64,000 nt of DNA from Adiantum capillus-veneris (GCA_014529385.2 CM043944.1:92063914-92127913), one strand, 5' to 3'. Shown: positions 21,177 through 32,030, counted from the first letter of the stretch. Translations and numbers: made by a program. The notes: a model not told the origin generated them from the letters alone.

Positions 21177-23675
21177 CTAACGCAGTAGTCTTCTTTTCTC
21201 CATTCTTTCCTTCGCCTCGGCTTGCGCTTCCTCCACAATCTTTTTCTTTTTCTGGACACGCAGCTTTTCTTGATGTATTTTGAGAAGCATGTCTTGGGTT
21301 AGCGGCAAAATATACTTTGTCACTCTGCATCCACTAATCCAATTGGGCATTTCTTCTCCGTCTAATGTCGCAAGCTTGACGGCTCCACTTGGTGATAGAT
21401 CTTTAATCACCAGAGGTCCCATCCCTCGCTTTTTAAGCTTCTTAGCATGCTGTTTCAGAGTGTAAACTAGGACATAGTCCCCAACCTTAAACTCTTTAGT
21501 CCGCACATGCTTATCAAAAAATTCCTTTTGTCGCCTTTTTTGAGCGTAGATAGAAGCTACAGCTTTTAGGCGAAGCTCGTCTAGCTTTTCCAGGTCATCT
21601 ATTCTATCAGAAAGCTCGTGCCCTGTCCACTCTAGATCCTTAGCCACCCTTAAGGTTGAAATCAAGAATTCTATTGGTAAGATAGCATTTAGCCCAAAAA
21701 CCATGTTATATGGGGTCATTCCTATTGATGTTTTATATGCTACCCTATATGCCCATAATGTTGAATGCAACTTCTGGTCCCAGTCAGTTCTCGACTCAGA
21801 TACAATCTTCGTGAGGACCGTGCATATGGTTTTGTTTGTTGCTTCAGCTTGTCCGTTTGCTTGTGGATGATACGGGGCTAATTTCCTATGGATTACCATG
21901 AATTCATCTAGAAGGATCTCTATCACTTCATTTATAAAATGTGTGCCTCGATCACTCACAATTTCTATTGGCAATCCATATCGTACAAAGACGTATTCAT
22001 ATAGAAATTGTGCCGTGGTCCTGGCATCTGCTTTTTGAGTTGCCTTTGCTTCGACCCACTTTGTGAGATAGTCTGTAGCCACAACGATGTATTGTGCATG
22101 AGTCTTATATGCAGGAGGTGAAATGGGTCCGACATAATCAATCCCCCATTTTGCAAAAGCTCTTGCCCCCATCATTGGTCTAAGCGGCATATCATCTCTT
22201 TTAAGTGGTACTTTGGTCCGCTGACAGTCATCACACCGTTTAACGTATTCCTCAGCGTCCATATGTAATGTTGGCCACCATATTCCTGCAGCTAAGACAA
22301 GTTTTGTTGTCTTATCACCTGAGAAATGGCCTCCACCTACTCCTCCATGAGCTTGCTCCAGGATTATCACATACTCAGACTCTGATGCGCAAATCCTAAG
22401 CTAGTTGTCTTTACCTCTCTTATAGAGTTGATCTCCTATTAAAGCGTAATCTCTAGCTTCTGTCTCTACAGATTTCTGACGAGCTTTTGACGTTCCTTCT
22501 GGGAAAGTTCTATTTGTGAGATATTCAACAATATACTGACTCCATTCCGGAGCGATCATTATCTGATATAATGTCGAATACTCTGCTGGCGGTTTTGATG
22601 AACATACAATACATACAGTTACATATTCATGTACGCTTTCTTTCATTCCTGGCCAATAGACTCCCAATTGTAACAAATTCCTATATGTGTTCCTTCTTGA
22701 ACAATGAAATGCACATTCCTGAACATGTGCTTCGCGCAGATATATATTATATTCCTCAGGATTGATGCATAGTCGTAAAACATGATCATTTCTCAATTGA
22801 TACAACCTTCCTGCAACCAATTGAAGATTCTTGGATTGCTGAATAGCAATATATTTCTGGTTGTATTCTCTTCTATCAAACTCTCCTCCATAGGTTAATA
22901 AGCTAACGACATTTTGAGACCACTTCGGTATCATTTCTATGTTGAACAAGTACGCGTCTGGCATGTCGTCATCTACTCCTATAGCGTCTTCTCCATTCGT
23001 CAATCGCGAAAGATGATCAGCTCTAAGATGTGTTTTTCCTTTCTTTACTACTACCGTGAAGTCGAATTCCAGTAAGATAATGAACCATCTCACTATTCTC
23101 CCGGTATTGCATGGTTTATTCACTAGGTAGAGCAAGGCTTGGTGATCCGTAAAAAACACAAACTTGTTGGCTAGAAGATAATGCCGAAATTTCTTCACAG
23201 CATATATCATTCCTAATCCTTCTCGCTCTGTTGTGGTGTAATTCTTCTCTGCATTGTTGAGCTGTCGACTGGCGTAACAGATAGGAAAATCCATGTTTCC
23301 TTCTTCTGGCTGAGCCAGAATGCATCCTATTGCATATGCCGAAGCATCTATATGCACATGGAATATCTTCTCCCAATCTGGTGATTTCAAGACTGGAGCA
23401 GTAATGAGTGCCTCTTTCAATTTCTTGAATGATTCCTCACACTCCTCTGTCCATTCAAAGTTCACTATTAGCCTGTAAAGTGGTTGGCCTATTATAGCGT
23501 ACATGTAAATGAATCGTCTATAATATCCGCAATGTCCCATAAAGCTCTGTACTTGTTTCGCATTGGTTGGTCTAGGCATTCCACTATAACTTTTATCTTC
23601 TCTAAATCCGTGGATATTCCGTTTTGTGAGACAATATGTCCCAGAATTCTGCCCTGTCGGACCATAAACACACAT
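21177..23675 (-). pseudogene. Element B: RNase H, duplicated H2C2 module and integrase
   Basis: The frame covers the RT connection and RNase H (H-V-H-I-D-A-S near 23350, T-D-H-Q-A-L near 23130). A first H2C2-type module follows at about 22730-22600 (H...H...C-I-V-C, with G-V-Y-W-P-G), then about 65 residues. A TAG (22401-22403) is followed by a second H2C2 module at about 22358-22230 (Q-A-H-G-G-V-G-G-G-H...C-D-D-C). The integrase core has G-I-D-Y near 22145, V-S-D-R-G near 21957 and the Glu in N-G-Q-A-E near 21850. A GPY/F-like end (G-M-G-P-L-V-I...T-L-D-G) lies near 21420-21365. The two zinc modules are preceded by parallel text (Q-L-x...L-R-L/I-C). The frame before 23675 is displaced by one base from RT. 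Confidence 0.85.
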
Positions 23676-24784
23676 TTCTCAGGATTGAGACAAATGCGAT
23701 ATGTCCTACATTTCTCAAATACTTTTCTTAGGTGTTCTAGATGCTCATCTCTCAGAAGAGAATGTACACATAAGTCATCCATGTATATTTCTAGAAACAA
23801 CCTTAAGTATTCTTTGAAAGCATGTGTCATCAGCCTCTGGAAGGTTGCGGGAGCATTGGTTAGACCAAAAGGCATAACCCGATAAGCATAAATTCCCCAC
23901 TCCGTTGCAAAAGCTATTTTATGTTGATCTTCAAGTGCTATGGCTAGCTGGTTATATCCTGAAAAACCATCAAGAAAAGAGTATGCTGTTTTCCTTGATA
24001 CACGCTCTAGAACATGATCAATTATCGGCAGGGGATAATTGTCCCTGATTGTTGCAGCATTCACTTTCTTTAAGTTGACACACACTCGGAGTTTTCCGTT
24101 CTTCTTGGGTACTACCACAATCGGAGATACCCAATCGGTGTGTTCAATCTCGTATATGAATTCAGCTTCCATTAGCTTATCTATCTCTTCTTTGATTCGC
24201 TTAGCAAATGTATCATTATATGTGTATGGTCTCTGTCTGCTAGGCTTTGCGTCTTGTTTCAGTGGGATTGTGTGTTGGCATATCGATGGGTCAGCTCCCT
24301 TTAAGTCCTTATAAGACCATGCAAACACATCCCTATACTCTCTGAGAAGACTCAAAAGTCTCTCTTCCTCGCCTGGAGACAAATCTGTGGCTATGTACAC
24401 CGGTCTAGATGTCTCACCTGGAGCTGCTAAATCAACTTTTTTTGCATCCTCCGGTCCGTCATAAGATTCGTTCTCCCTTCTCTCTCGAATAGGTTGGGTT
24501 AATACCACCTTCCTATCCTCTATTGTGAATTTCCTGTAGTGAGAGGGAACATCCATGTTTTCCTTGATTTTGGCGTTTTCGTCCTCTCCACTCTCAATTT
24601 CTGTCGTCCAAACTTCTTTCAAAGTTTTCTTGAGCTCTCTGTACTTGTTTCTACGTTCTAACTTGGACTCCGTGTGTTCTCTATTGCGCTTGTTCTTTTC
24701 TAATTTTTCTGTTTCAGTTTTCGTTTCATCTTTGAACTTGATTTCTTGAGCTTCTTTTGTCTTTTCGTAAGCTCTTTTGATCAT
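23576..24784 (-). pseudogene. Element B reverse transcriptase
   Basis: This is a Ty3-type RT with V-V-V-P-K-K-N-G-K-L-R, S-F-L-D-G-F-S-G-Y-N-Q, V-M-P-F-G-L-T-N-A-P-A-T-F and the catalytic box Y-M-D-D near residue 333. A basic linker of about 100 residues precedes it. The frame is offset from the protease frame before it (+1) and from the RNase H frame after it (-1, near 23576-23580, after I-S-T-D-L-E-K-I-K). The two offsets compensate each other, and simple indels are the likely cause. The Met in Y-M-D-D is less usual than Val or Ile but occurs in active retroelements. Confidence 0.88.
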
Positions 24785-26606
24785 TGCCTCTCATTCTTCC
24801 AGAAATCTTGTCCTTAACACAATCTTCCGCCTTTACTAGCATTAGGAATTGATTTTTTCCTCTTATTCTAGGCATCGGATTGGTTCTAATCCCCTTTGTT
24901 TTTCTCTTTGCTCTATAGCGTTTTTGGCGTTGTTTAGTTTGGTTCGGGAAATCATAAAATCGGACATCCGTTATAGTTTCTTCGTTTCCGCTTGAATTGT
25001 CCGTTGACTCATTGTCTGCTTCATTTCCCCACTCTGGATGATCGGGAATGTCGTGAAACACCTCTTCTTCATCTTCCTTTTCCAGTGTATCGTTCTTTTC
25101 ATTTTCTTTTTCGAGTACAGTTCTCAACATGAAGTACGGAACCACGTCGTACCCGTCCTTGTCACAAAATTTTGTTGTGGGACCATCCGGAATTGCACAA
25201 ACATCTAGGGTTGCTAGAATGTGTGTCCATTCTAATGATTCAAGCGTGTCCTCTGGAAAGGGTTCTCCTATATAAGTTTCGTCTTCGATAGCTCTTTCTA
25301 AAACATATTCTTCTCGCCTCAGACTTCCACATTTCGAGGCCCCACACATCCATAACTCCTTGGGCTTACCTAACCAAGCTGGAAATTCGGATCCCGCCAA
25401 AGTAGCTGAATCAAACTCCTCTACCGGTGTTCGGTTCACATCTTTGTAGCTATGGTCTCTCAGGTTCACACGTGTAGTGGTTTCCATATTTCTCAGGTAT
25501 ATGTGATCGTAGCCCCAATCTTGGACCATTTTCAACTGTCTCATGAATGGTCTTCCCAGTATGATATCATAGTTATTCTCCTTGCCAAAATCGACAATAG
25601 AAAAAGTATGTTCGTATTCAATGCCGCAAGAAGTGACTATGACTTTCTCTAATAACCCCATAGGTTTCTCCATGTGTCCATCTGCTAATTGGAGTTTCAA
25701 CCTAGTCTTCCTTATTGTTGGTTTCCCCCATTTTTTCCAGATTTCTTTTGTAGCAATGGCTACCCCAGCTCCGCTGTCTAGTATTGCCATCATGTTCACG
25801 CCTTGGAATTCAACTGGTAAGGTTGTATTCCCCTCTTCACCTTCGCAATACTCTCCGACCTTGTTTAAGGGTACAGGCTTAGCGTTCTTTTGTGGTTTGC
25901 TCAGCTCTTGTATACCCTCTTGCAGTCTCGATGTTTGGTCTTTTATCCCAAATTTCTCCAAGCATTTTCCTACAGTGGTCCACATATGTGGTCTTAGCCT
26001 CAAAAGCTCAGCTAGAGTGATAGTGCATGTCACTGGTGTTGACAAGATCTCTATCAATCCTTGCGAGTCCATGACTTTTTCTGATGAAATTCTTCGTGAG
26101 GGAAGTGCTCTAGTCTCGGATTTTGCTTCATACTCTCCTAAGTATGAAGGTAAGGTTTTCAATGAATGAGGTTTGCTCTCCATTGTTCTAACAGAGCCCC
26201 CATCTCCCCAGTAAGATTGCAGATCCAAGTCCACTTGAGATCCTGCCTCAAATTCCACTATGGGAGGATTCCCGATGTCCTTTTCCCAATTTGTCTGATT
26301 AGCTTGGCAACTTAGCTCGTTTGCAAAGTTTGCCTCTCTCACTTGTTTCCAAAATTCATTGTAATCCTCATCTCTTCCGTAAGACCTCTGTATGACTGGA
26401 TGAAAACTCTCTATCTCCTGATCGGTTGTGTTCAATACTATGCGGTCATCCTTGTGTGTATTTTCATGCTTTTGTGCACTGGGAGTCTTTTCAGCTACCC
26501 GTGAAACGATAGTCTCTTGCTGAATTGGGTTTTCCGTTCCACAATTCATTGTTTCTTTTGGTGGTTCTAATAAGACTTGTGTAGTCTCGATCATTCTCTG
26601 GCACAT
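24726..26606 (-). pseudogene. Element B first (canonical) protease region
   Basis: The 626-codon frame starts with a polar linker. The retropepsin core has A-I-L-D-S-G-A-G near residue 274 and D-I-I-L-G-R-P-F near 350, and an acidic linker leads towards RT. The position between nucleocapsid and RT is standard for Ty3 elements. It shares its frame with the two pieces upstream (26616-26966 and 27033-27818) and is separated from them by a TAG at 26616-26618 and a TAA at 27033-27035. Confidence 0.85.
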
Positions 26607-26615
26607 TTCAAGTCT

Positions 26616-27032
26616 CTACTTTTCCAATTCCGCGTTTGGGTATGTCATCCACCTCTGTTCTTGTGTTTGGTTGTTCTTTAACCTAGCTTCGTAAGCTCTC
26701 ATCAGTGCGTCCAATGGTTCGTGTACTTTGTCGACTAGCACTGATCCCCCCGAGCTTAAGCTCGTTGTTTCTTTGATACTCTTTTGTTTTGTTCTTTCCG
26801 GGCTCATCTCTCGTTTCCCGTTTTGACTCTCAAGTTTTTCTAATCTATCTTTAGTTCGCTTTAGTTCCTCAGCTAGAATAGAGTCTTCACGTTCTTTTCT
26901 CAACTTCATGCGTGCTTTTCTAGCTTTCCACGTGTTTCTCTGACTCCGCGGTCCTTGACTAACCACTTCAGTCGCTAACTTTCCATTCTCAGGTTCTCTA
27001 GTGGTTTTCTTAGCTTGAGCTCTAGTAACAAC
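26616..27032 (-). pseudogene. Element B gag-protease linker, charged coiled-coil stretch
   Basis: This is open between the TAA at 27033-27035 and the TAG at 26616-26618, in the nucleocapsid and protease frame. It is rich in K, E and R with heptad-like spacing (E-E-L-K-R-T-K-D-R-L-E-K-L-E). It probably belongs to one continuous gag-pro frame in an intact copy. Confidence 0.65.
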
Positions 27033-27818
27033 TTACGTTGGTATCAGAGTTTCATTTTCAGACCCACTGCTGGTAGGAATAGTTTCTAGCATATTCAATG
27101 TCGTCTTTTGCACTTTGTTTGGATTCTTTGAACAATCCTCAATGAAGTGAGTAACCCCACACTCAGTGCAATAAGCGTTAATTCTAATGATTTCCGTATG
27201 TGGACAAACATTCATCAGATGGTCACCTCCACACTTGTAACAGGGTCCTAGTGCTGGTCTTGGTCCCACTTGATTCGTCCTTTGTGGATAGGATGGTCTT
27301 TGTCCTGTTAACCCTCCATGAGCTATGAAAATCAATGTTCTTGCGTCCAAATTGTATCTCTCTTCATCAGAAGCACTTGTAACTGTTGGTATTCCAACAT
27401 TCCCAATCATGCCCCATGGTTCTGGTTGTTTGGGTTCTTCTGGTGGGTAATACACAGTTGGAGACATGTGTGCACCAGATTCTTCATAATAGGCTTGAAC
27501 AGGCACTAGGGCTTGTTCTTCCTGATTCTCTAAGGTTGGTGCATATCTAATGCCCACTGGTCTTGCTCCTGGTAAAGGTGGTTGTTGTCCCAATACTGGT
27601 TGTGGTCTTTCTATCCCCATAGGTCCTGGTACATTTCCCGTTGGGTATCGAGGTACTGGATGTACCTGAGGTGGTGCTAATTGAGCAGGAGGTGCATACT
27701 GACGCTCCCTTACATACCCTTTGTTGTAATAGCACTCCTTTGTTGGATGGTTTGTCCATTTTTTCTCAATCGCACACCATTTCAGTGGTTTTGGCAATGG
27801 TTTTTGGTATGGTGCCAT
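27033..27818 (-). pseudogene. Element B nucleocapsid with CCHC knuckles
   Basis: The frame holds two clear CCHC knuckles, C-Y-K-C-G-G-D-H-L-M-N-V-C near residue 193 and C-T-E-C-G-V-T-H-F-I-E-D-C near 217. A further W-C...H...C cluster lies near residue 13. A proline-rich segment lies between. It overlaps the end of the gag frame and lies in the -1 frame relative to it. Nucleocapsid binds and packages the element RNA. A near-canonical slippery heptamer lies in the overlap at 27800-27806. Confidence 0.8.
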
Positions 27819-29620
27819 CCTTTTAGAGCCTCTTCTATCATTTGCTCTACATTTGGCATGGTTGTTGTTTGAACATTATTTTTAGTGGTACTCTCGCTCG
27901 CTACGGAGGAAGAGCTACTGGATGCAAAATCTGTATCCGCTGACACCTCTCCATAAACCGTACAGTTATCCACTAAGTACAATGCTTCTCTCGTTACTTG
28001 CTCGAAACTTGTACAAGCTTTCAAGTGCAAGTCCTTCTTGAGAGTGTCGTTTCTCAGTCCCTCAATAAAGAGAACAGATAGTCTGTCATCTTGTGGTCGT
28101 TCACGTACTGGACATCTCTCAATGTATTGTTTGAAGCGAAGTGAAGCTTCCTTCACTTTTTCGTGTTCTCTCTGTTTAAAAGCATATATTTGTGAGACCG
28201 TATTGTTCTTAATCCCTCGTTTTGAGAATTCCTCAGCAAACTCTCTTAGCAAATGGTCAATGTCATGGAATCCCCCTATGTTCAGTGGTTGAAACCATGT
28301 CAATGCTGTACCTTCTAGAGTAAGACAAAATCCCTCGTATTGTGTATGGAAATCTGTTATCTGCTCAGCTCTTAAGACTTGCTTAAAGAGTGACACATGT
28401 GCATACGGATCTCCTGAACCACCATACTTCTTTGGCATACACTTCACTACTTGAGATGGTCTCATACGTCTATGGTCTGCTACCAATCTCATTGCTCCTG
28501 TGTCCCGGCTAAAGCTTTCTCTAGCATCATGGACTTCATGGGTTACCCTTGTCGGTTCCCCTGCCCTGAATCTACTACTAGGAGGTAAATGTGATGGTTC
28601 CGCTTCGAACCTTGGACCTGGAGTGGTATACGTGGGGATTGGAACTGCACTACCTCGATTCGTATCCATTGACTCTCTGGAATGTAATGATCCCATTGGT
28701 CCGGGCTTCGAGTACTGAGGTTGACTGAAAGAGTCAGCAGCCTGAGTTCTTTGTCCTCCTGTCATCATTGGGTTTTGCACTCCATTTGTTGGTGCTGGTC
28801 TTTGTGAGCTAGAAGTAACATAATACTGATGTAGTGGTCCCCCAAAGTATGTATATCCTTCTAATTCTTTCTTGCCCATTGTTGAGTATTGCCTCCCATA
28901 CTTGTCATAAGCGGCAATTTTCACTTCCGATCCCTCTGTGTAGGTAAAGACATAAAGTCTTTTTTGGTCTGTCAACTCTCCGGTGTAGGGTTCTTCACAT
29001 CTATAATAGAGATCTTGCTCCCCATTATTATATTTGTATAGCCCCACATAGATGTTATCAGTGTTGATCCTTATAGTTTCATTCTCTCTTCTTAACCTCG
29101 CATCAGGAAAGTTCATTATTGGTGCTTTCTCCTCGAGTTCTTCATCTACTTTGGCTTTGGTGCCCATTAATCCCCACTTATCCACAATGTTAGGGTTTAG
29201 GACTACCAAGTACATGGTACCCTTGTCATCTAGATATCTATCTCCACTATAGCTCACAGGCACTAAGTCCTTGAACTCACTAGGTCTCTCCTCTATCTTT
29301 ACACAATAGCGGTCCATTCCATCTTTGTAGATCTTGGCACCTTGCTCATTGTCGTACTGGTATTTTATGAACAATAGCTTCATTGTGGCGGAAGGGTTTG
29401 ATGATCCTGCTGCCATATTTTCTCTGTTGTTCAGGTTCAAGTGTTCCAAGTGTTCGGTGAAAATCTCGTAAGATCTATCAGAAACACTTCCTTCAAAGAT
29501 CGGCTCTAATGGTTGCACCCAACTTTGGTTTACACTTCCCTTGGTTGATATAACACTTGCTTGTTCCCCTTCTTTTGGTTGGTTATTCTGGAGATTCCTG
29601 CCCGATCTCAAATTCATCAA
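27782..29620 (-). CDS. Element B gag (612 residues)
   Basis: The frame is uninterrupted. The first 370 residues form an unrecognised region, rich in Tyr and acidic residues between about 75 and 270 and Pro/Ser-rich after that. Residues about 388-545 match the retrotransposon gag (capsid) family: K-Y-G-G-S-G-D-P-Y-A-H, A-L-T-W-F-Q-P-L, D-H-L-L-R-E-F-A-E-E-F, Q-R-E-H-E-K-V-K-E. The frame ends shortly after overlapping the nucleocapsid frame. A palindrome array sits in the leader, its nearest copy 166 bp upstream of the ATG. Confidence 0.85.
   Translation of the reverse strand: MMNLRSGRNLQNNQPKEGEQASVISTKGSVNQSWVQPLEPIFEGSVSDRSYEIFTEHLEHLNLNNRENMAAGSSNPSATMKLLFIKYQYDNEQGAKIYKDGMDRYCVKIEERPSEFKDLVPVSYSGDRYLDDKGTMYLVVLNPNIVDKWGLMGTKAKVDEELEEKAPIMNFPDARLRRENETIRINTDNIYVGLYKYNNGEQDLYYRCEEPYTGELTDQKRLYVFTYTEGSEVKIAAYDKYGRQYSTMGKKELEGYTYFGGPLHQYYVTSSSQRPAPTNGVQNPMMTGGQRTQAADSFSQPQYSKPGPMGSLHSRESMDTNRGSAVPIPTYTTPGPRFEAEPSHLPPSSRFRAGEPTRVTHEVHDARESFSRDTGAMRLVADHRRMRPSQVVKCMPKKYGGSGDPYAHVSLFKQVLRAEQITDFHTQYEGFCLTLEGTALTWFQPLNIGGFHDIDHLLREFAEEFSKRGIKNNTVSQIYAFKQREHEKVKEASLRFKQYIERCPVRERPQDDRLSVLFIEGLRNDTLKKDLHLKACTSFEQVTREALYLVDNCTVYGEVSADTDFASSSSSSVASESTTKNNVQTTTMPNVEQMIEEALKGWHHTKNHCQNH
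27800..27806 (-). other. Possible -1 frameshift heptamer at the gag/nucleocapsid overlap
   Basis: The element-sense strand reads C-AAA-AAC in the gag frame, one base from the classical A-AAA-AAC heptamer. Slipping back one base here moves directly into the nucleocapsid frame (Q-K-P-L-P), and gag stops 18 bases later. An ordinary one-base deletion would look the same. Confidence 0.4.
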
Positions 29621-31020
29621 TTCCCCTAAAGGACTTTAACTTTTTCGTCTCGGCATTTTGTTTTCCCAAGTTTTTGTGGTCAGAATTGATCCAAACTGAC
29701 TGATACTTGGTCAATTGTTTAATCTTGTCAGTTGGACAACTTCTGTTTCATCAAGTGAGAATTTTGTTGCAGTTATGCTGAAAAAGACATTATACGCGTA
29801 TGATGTCTTTTTTCACAGATTTGGAATATTTTGGTTATGCTCACTCTCAGTAGTCCCCTTATGCTTTGTCCACTCACAAAATTCAGTTTGAACTCTGTTT
29901 AAGCAAGTTATGGCTGATTTAGGCTTTTCTTGGCAATTTTCCGCTTTTGACTCGTTTTGGGTCAATTGTGATCCAAATGGGATGAAACTTGAAATATAAC
30001 CTCTAGACAGCTATTACAATGGATCTGTGTTGACAAAGTATCAAAATATGTCCAAAATTAAGTCAAAGACATCATACGTGTATGATGTCTTTTTCATCAA
30101 TTTGGGTCAATACTTGATATTTATGCTTTCTACAGTGTTTGTAACAATTTTGTCAGGTCAGATATCAAAAATAAGCAATGGATGTGCTAAAAGACATTAT
30201 ACGCGTATGATGTCTTTTGTCCCAGATTTTGACTATTCTTGGTTTTAAGCCTTCTCCAATGTTTATAATTGAGTTTCAAGTGTTTGTGTCAGGTTTGAAT
30301 GTAAAAACAAGATCTCAATCCAAAATTTCATGTTCTTTGCGTTTCTTGGGCTCCGACTTGTCTTTTTTGGGTTTCTTTGAGTGTTAATGCTCTTGTTTTA
30401 AGTTGAAATTAGGCCATAACCCCCCTTTTGAACACTCTGGTAAAGTCAAAATTTCTGTTTTGGTCTCTGTTTGGTCATTTAGACATCATACGCGTATGAT
30501 GTCTAAAGTTGTAGATTTCCAGTTTTTTTGGCACAAAATCCTTCCTAAAGCTTTCTCAAGTGCTCAGCAACTCCCAGATACACAGAAGATTTCTCTGACT
30601 TTTGTTTATTGCAAGTTTCACTACTAACTCGACGGTTTAGTGATCTATCATGCAATCAACCATATCAAGCAAATACTCCAATGATTACTAGCTCTAGATC
30701 AGGATCAAATGAAGTCCTACCTAAGCTATTCCTAATCATAAAATGGGTTTGGTAATTGATTTTAAAGAGACCCACTGCCACTCACGGACTAGCAAATTCT
30801 TCTTCTATCAACAACTACTCAACACCAACAAAACAACAAACAAATCTAAGCTAAACTAAAAATACTGTCAACACGGAAGACCCAGGAATACCCCACTTCC
30901 TATTATCTCTCGAGATCTTCGGAGTCCACCACTCCTAGATCTTTTCTAACTAAAGTATACAAAGTAGTTTATACGACTCACCTCGTAGGATTAGTCTAAG
31001 GTCACCTACTTAGGGCTCTC
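29621..31020 (-). other. Element B 5' leader
   Basis: About 1.4 kb between primer site and gag, without a convincing ORF. It holds palindrome array 2 in its gag-proximal part. The part nearer the primer site (30504-31020) shows nothing I recognise. Confidence 0.8.
29786..30503. repeat. Palindrome array 2 (four copies)
   Basis: Four copies of the 22-bp palindrome start at 29786, 30068, 30193 and 30482, with spacings of 282, 125 and 289 bp. The last is perfect. The first and third have T for C at base 6. The second has CGTG in the centre. All differences are C-to-T or G-to-A transitions. The spacing repeats that of array 1 (283, 134, 285). Confidence 0.95.
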
Positions 31021-31039
31021 GTCCCCGGCAGCGGCGCCA
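31021..31039 (-). other. Element B primer-binding site, tRNA-Asp
   Basis: Two bases after the 5' LTR the minus strand reads TGGCGCCGCTGCCGGGGAC. By recall, this matches the complement of the plant tRNA-Asp 3' end with one mismatch. tRNA-Asp primers are known for Athila/Tat-type Ty3 elements. Confidence 0.85.
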
Positions 31040-31041
31040 AA

Positions 31042-31666
31042 TGTTAAGGCGGTTACGCCGCTAGCGGAAGCTAAATAGCGAGAACTCAACCAACAACAGA
31101 ATTTGTCAGACGAGGACGAAGCTTGACCCGCAGGCGCATGGAAACAACTAGGTGGGTGTCAAATCACCTACTCGACCTTCTAATGACAATCACTACTAAG
31201 GAAATCAAATCTAAGTTCTAAAATACGCAAGTGACTGAAATCCGTACTACGAACGAATGCTATACGAAACAGGATCTAGAATCATTGAATCGATCTCAAA
31301 CTCAGGGGGAAGTCTATACACTAGGTAAGAACAACACCCTAAAGACTTGAACTGCAAAATCAACCTATAATCACTCCGTGCGGTAAACGCGTATGAAGAC
31401 AGGCCGAAAAATACAGGTGACCGAAACTTGACTCCGATGGTACTAATGCGTAGCTCTACTCGTTGTGGTTCTATAGATATGCTGCACACTTCATTCCGAC
31501 ACACGAGTTGGAAGAAAACTCACATCGAAGCTCGTAGGAACTTACCACACATAGAAGCCGATAGCGCGCACTCTTGGTATCTGTGCGTAGCTCTCGCCGT
31601 TGCTAACACAATGGCGGTGTCGCTTCTCCAATGGCGGCTCTGTAGCTCGCGTAGCAAGTAGATAAG

Positions 31667-31744
<78 letters not shown>

Positions 31745-32030
31745 ACACAGTCACGGCGCTCCAAAAACTCACTTTGATTAATCTCTGAATCCCTTAGGTT
31801 ACAAAAACTTTGGCTTATATACCTCAGCCTTGGAGGTGAGAACATCTCTAACTAATTACATCAGCAAGTGAAATTACTTCGGGATTACAAGCTGGAAACT
31901 CAATTGAGTCCCGTTACTTAATGAATGGCTCAAATCAAAATTAATGTCGGATAGACATTTATTACAATCAATGGCTACAAAATGATGAGTGTGAGCAAAA
32001 ATGTGGGTGTGATCCTCTGCTGGCTCAACA
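31042..32030 (-). repeat. Element B 5' LTR
   Basis: 989 bp, nearly identical to 12885-13884, with a (TC)n tract at 31668-31742 and the half-palindrome ACGCGTATGA at 31387-31396. AAGAG follows at 32031-32035 as the target duplication. Confidence 0.94.

Larger units (their letters stand above)
12885..32030 (-). mobile_element. Element B: 19.1-kb Ty3/gypsy retrotransposon with palindrome arrays
   Basis: LTRs lie at 12885-13884 and 31042-32030. In plus-strand reading they start TGTTAAGG and end CTCAACA. The 5-bp target duplication AAGAG lies at 12880-12884 and 32031-32035. On the minus strand the order is 5' LTR, tRNA-Asp primer site, leader with palindromes, gag, zinc knuckles, protease, RT, RNase H, two H2C2 modules, integrase, second protease-like domain, W-x-P-K tail, a 2.8-kb non-coding tract with a second palindrome array, a 1091-codon ORF, polypurine tract and 3' LTR. 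Pol has several stops and frame changes, so this copy is probably not autonomous. The size recalls giant Tat/Ogre elements, but I see no archaeal-type second RNase H. Confidence 0.93.

Noticed and set aside
27030-27040. ACGTAAGTTG as a 5' splice site, suggesting an Ogre-like intron between gag and protease
   Set aside because: The match is short, and no matching acceptor in the right place could be argued from the sequence alone.
27038-27050. TTGGTATCAGAG, identical to the tRNA-Met primer site core, inside element B
   Set aside because: No LTR end lies next to it, and it falls inside the nucleocapsid frame near its stop.
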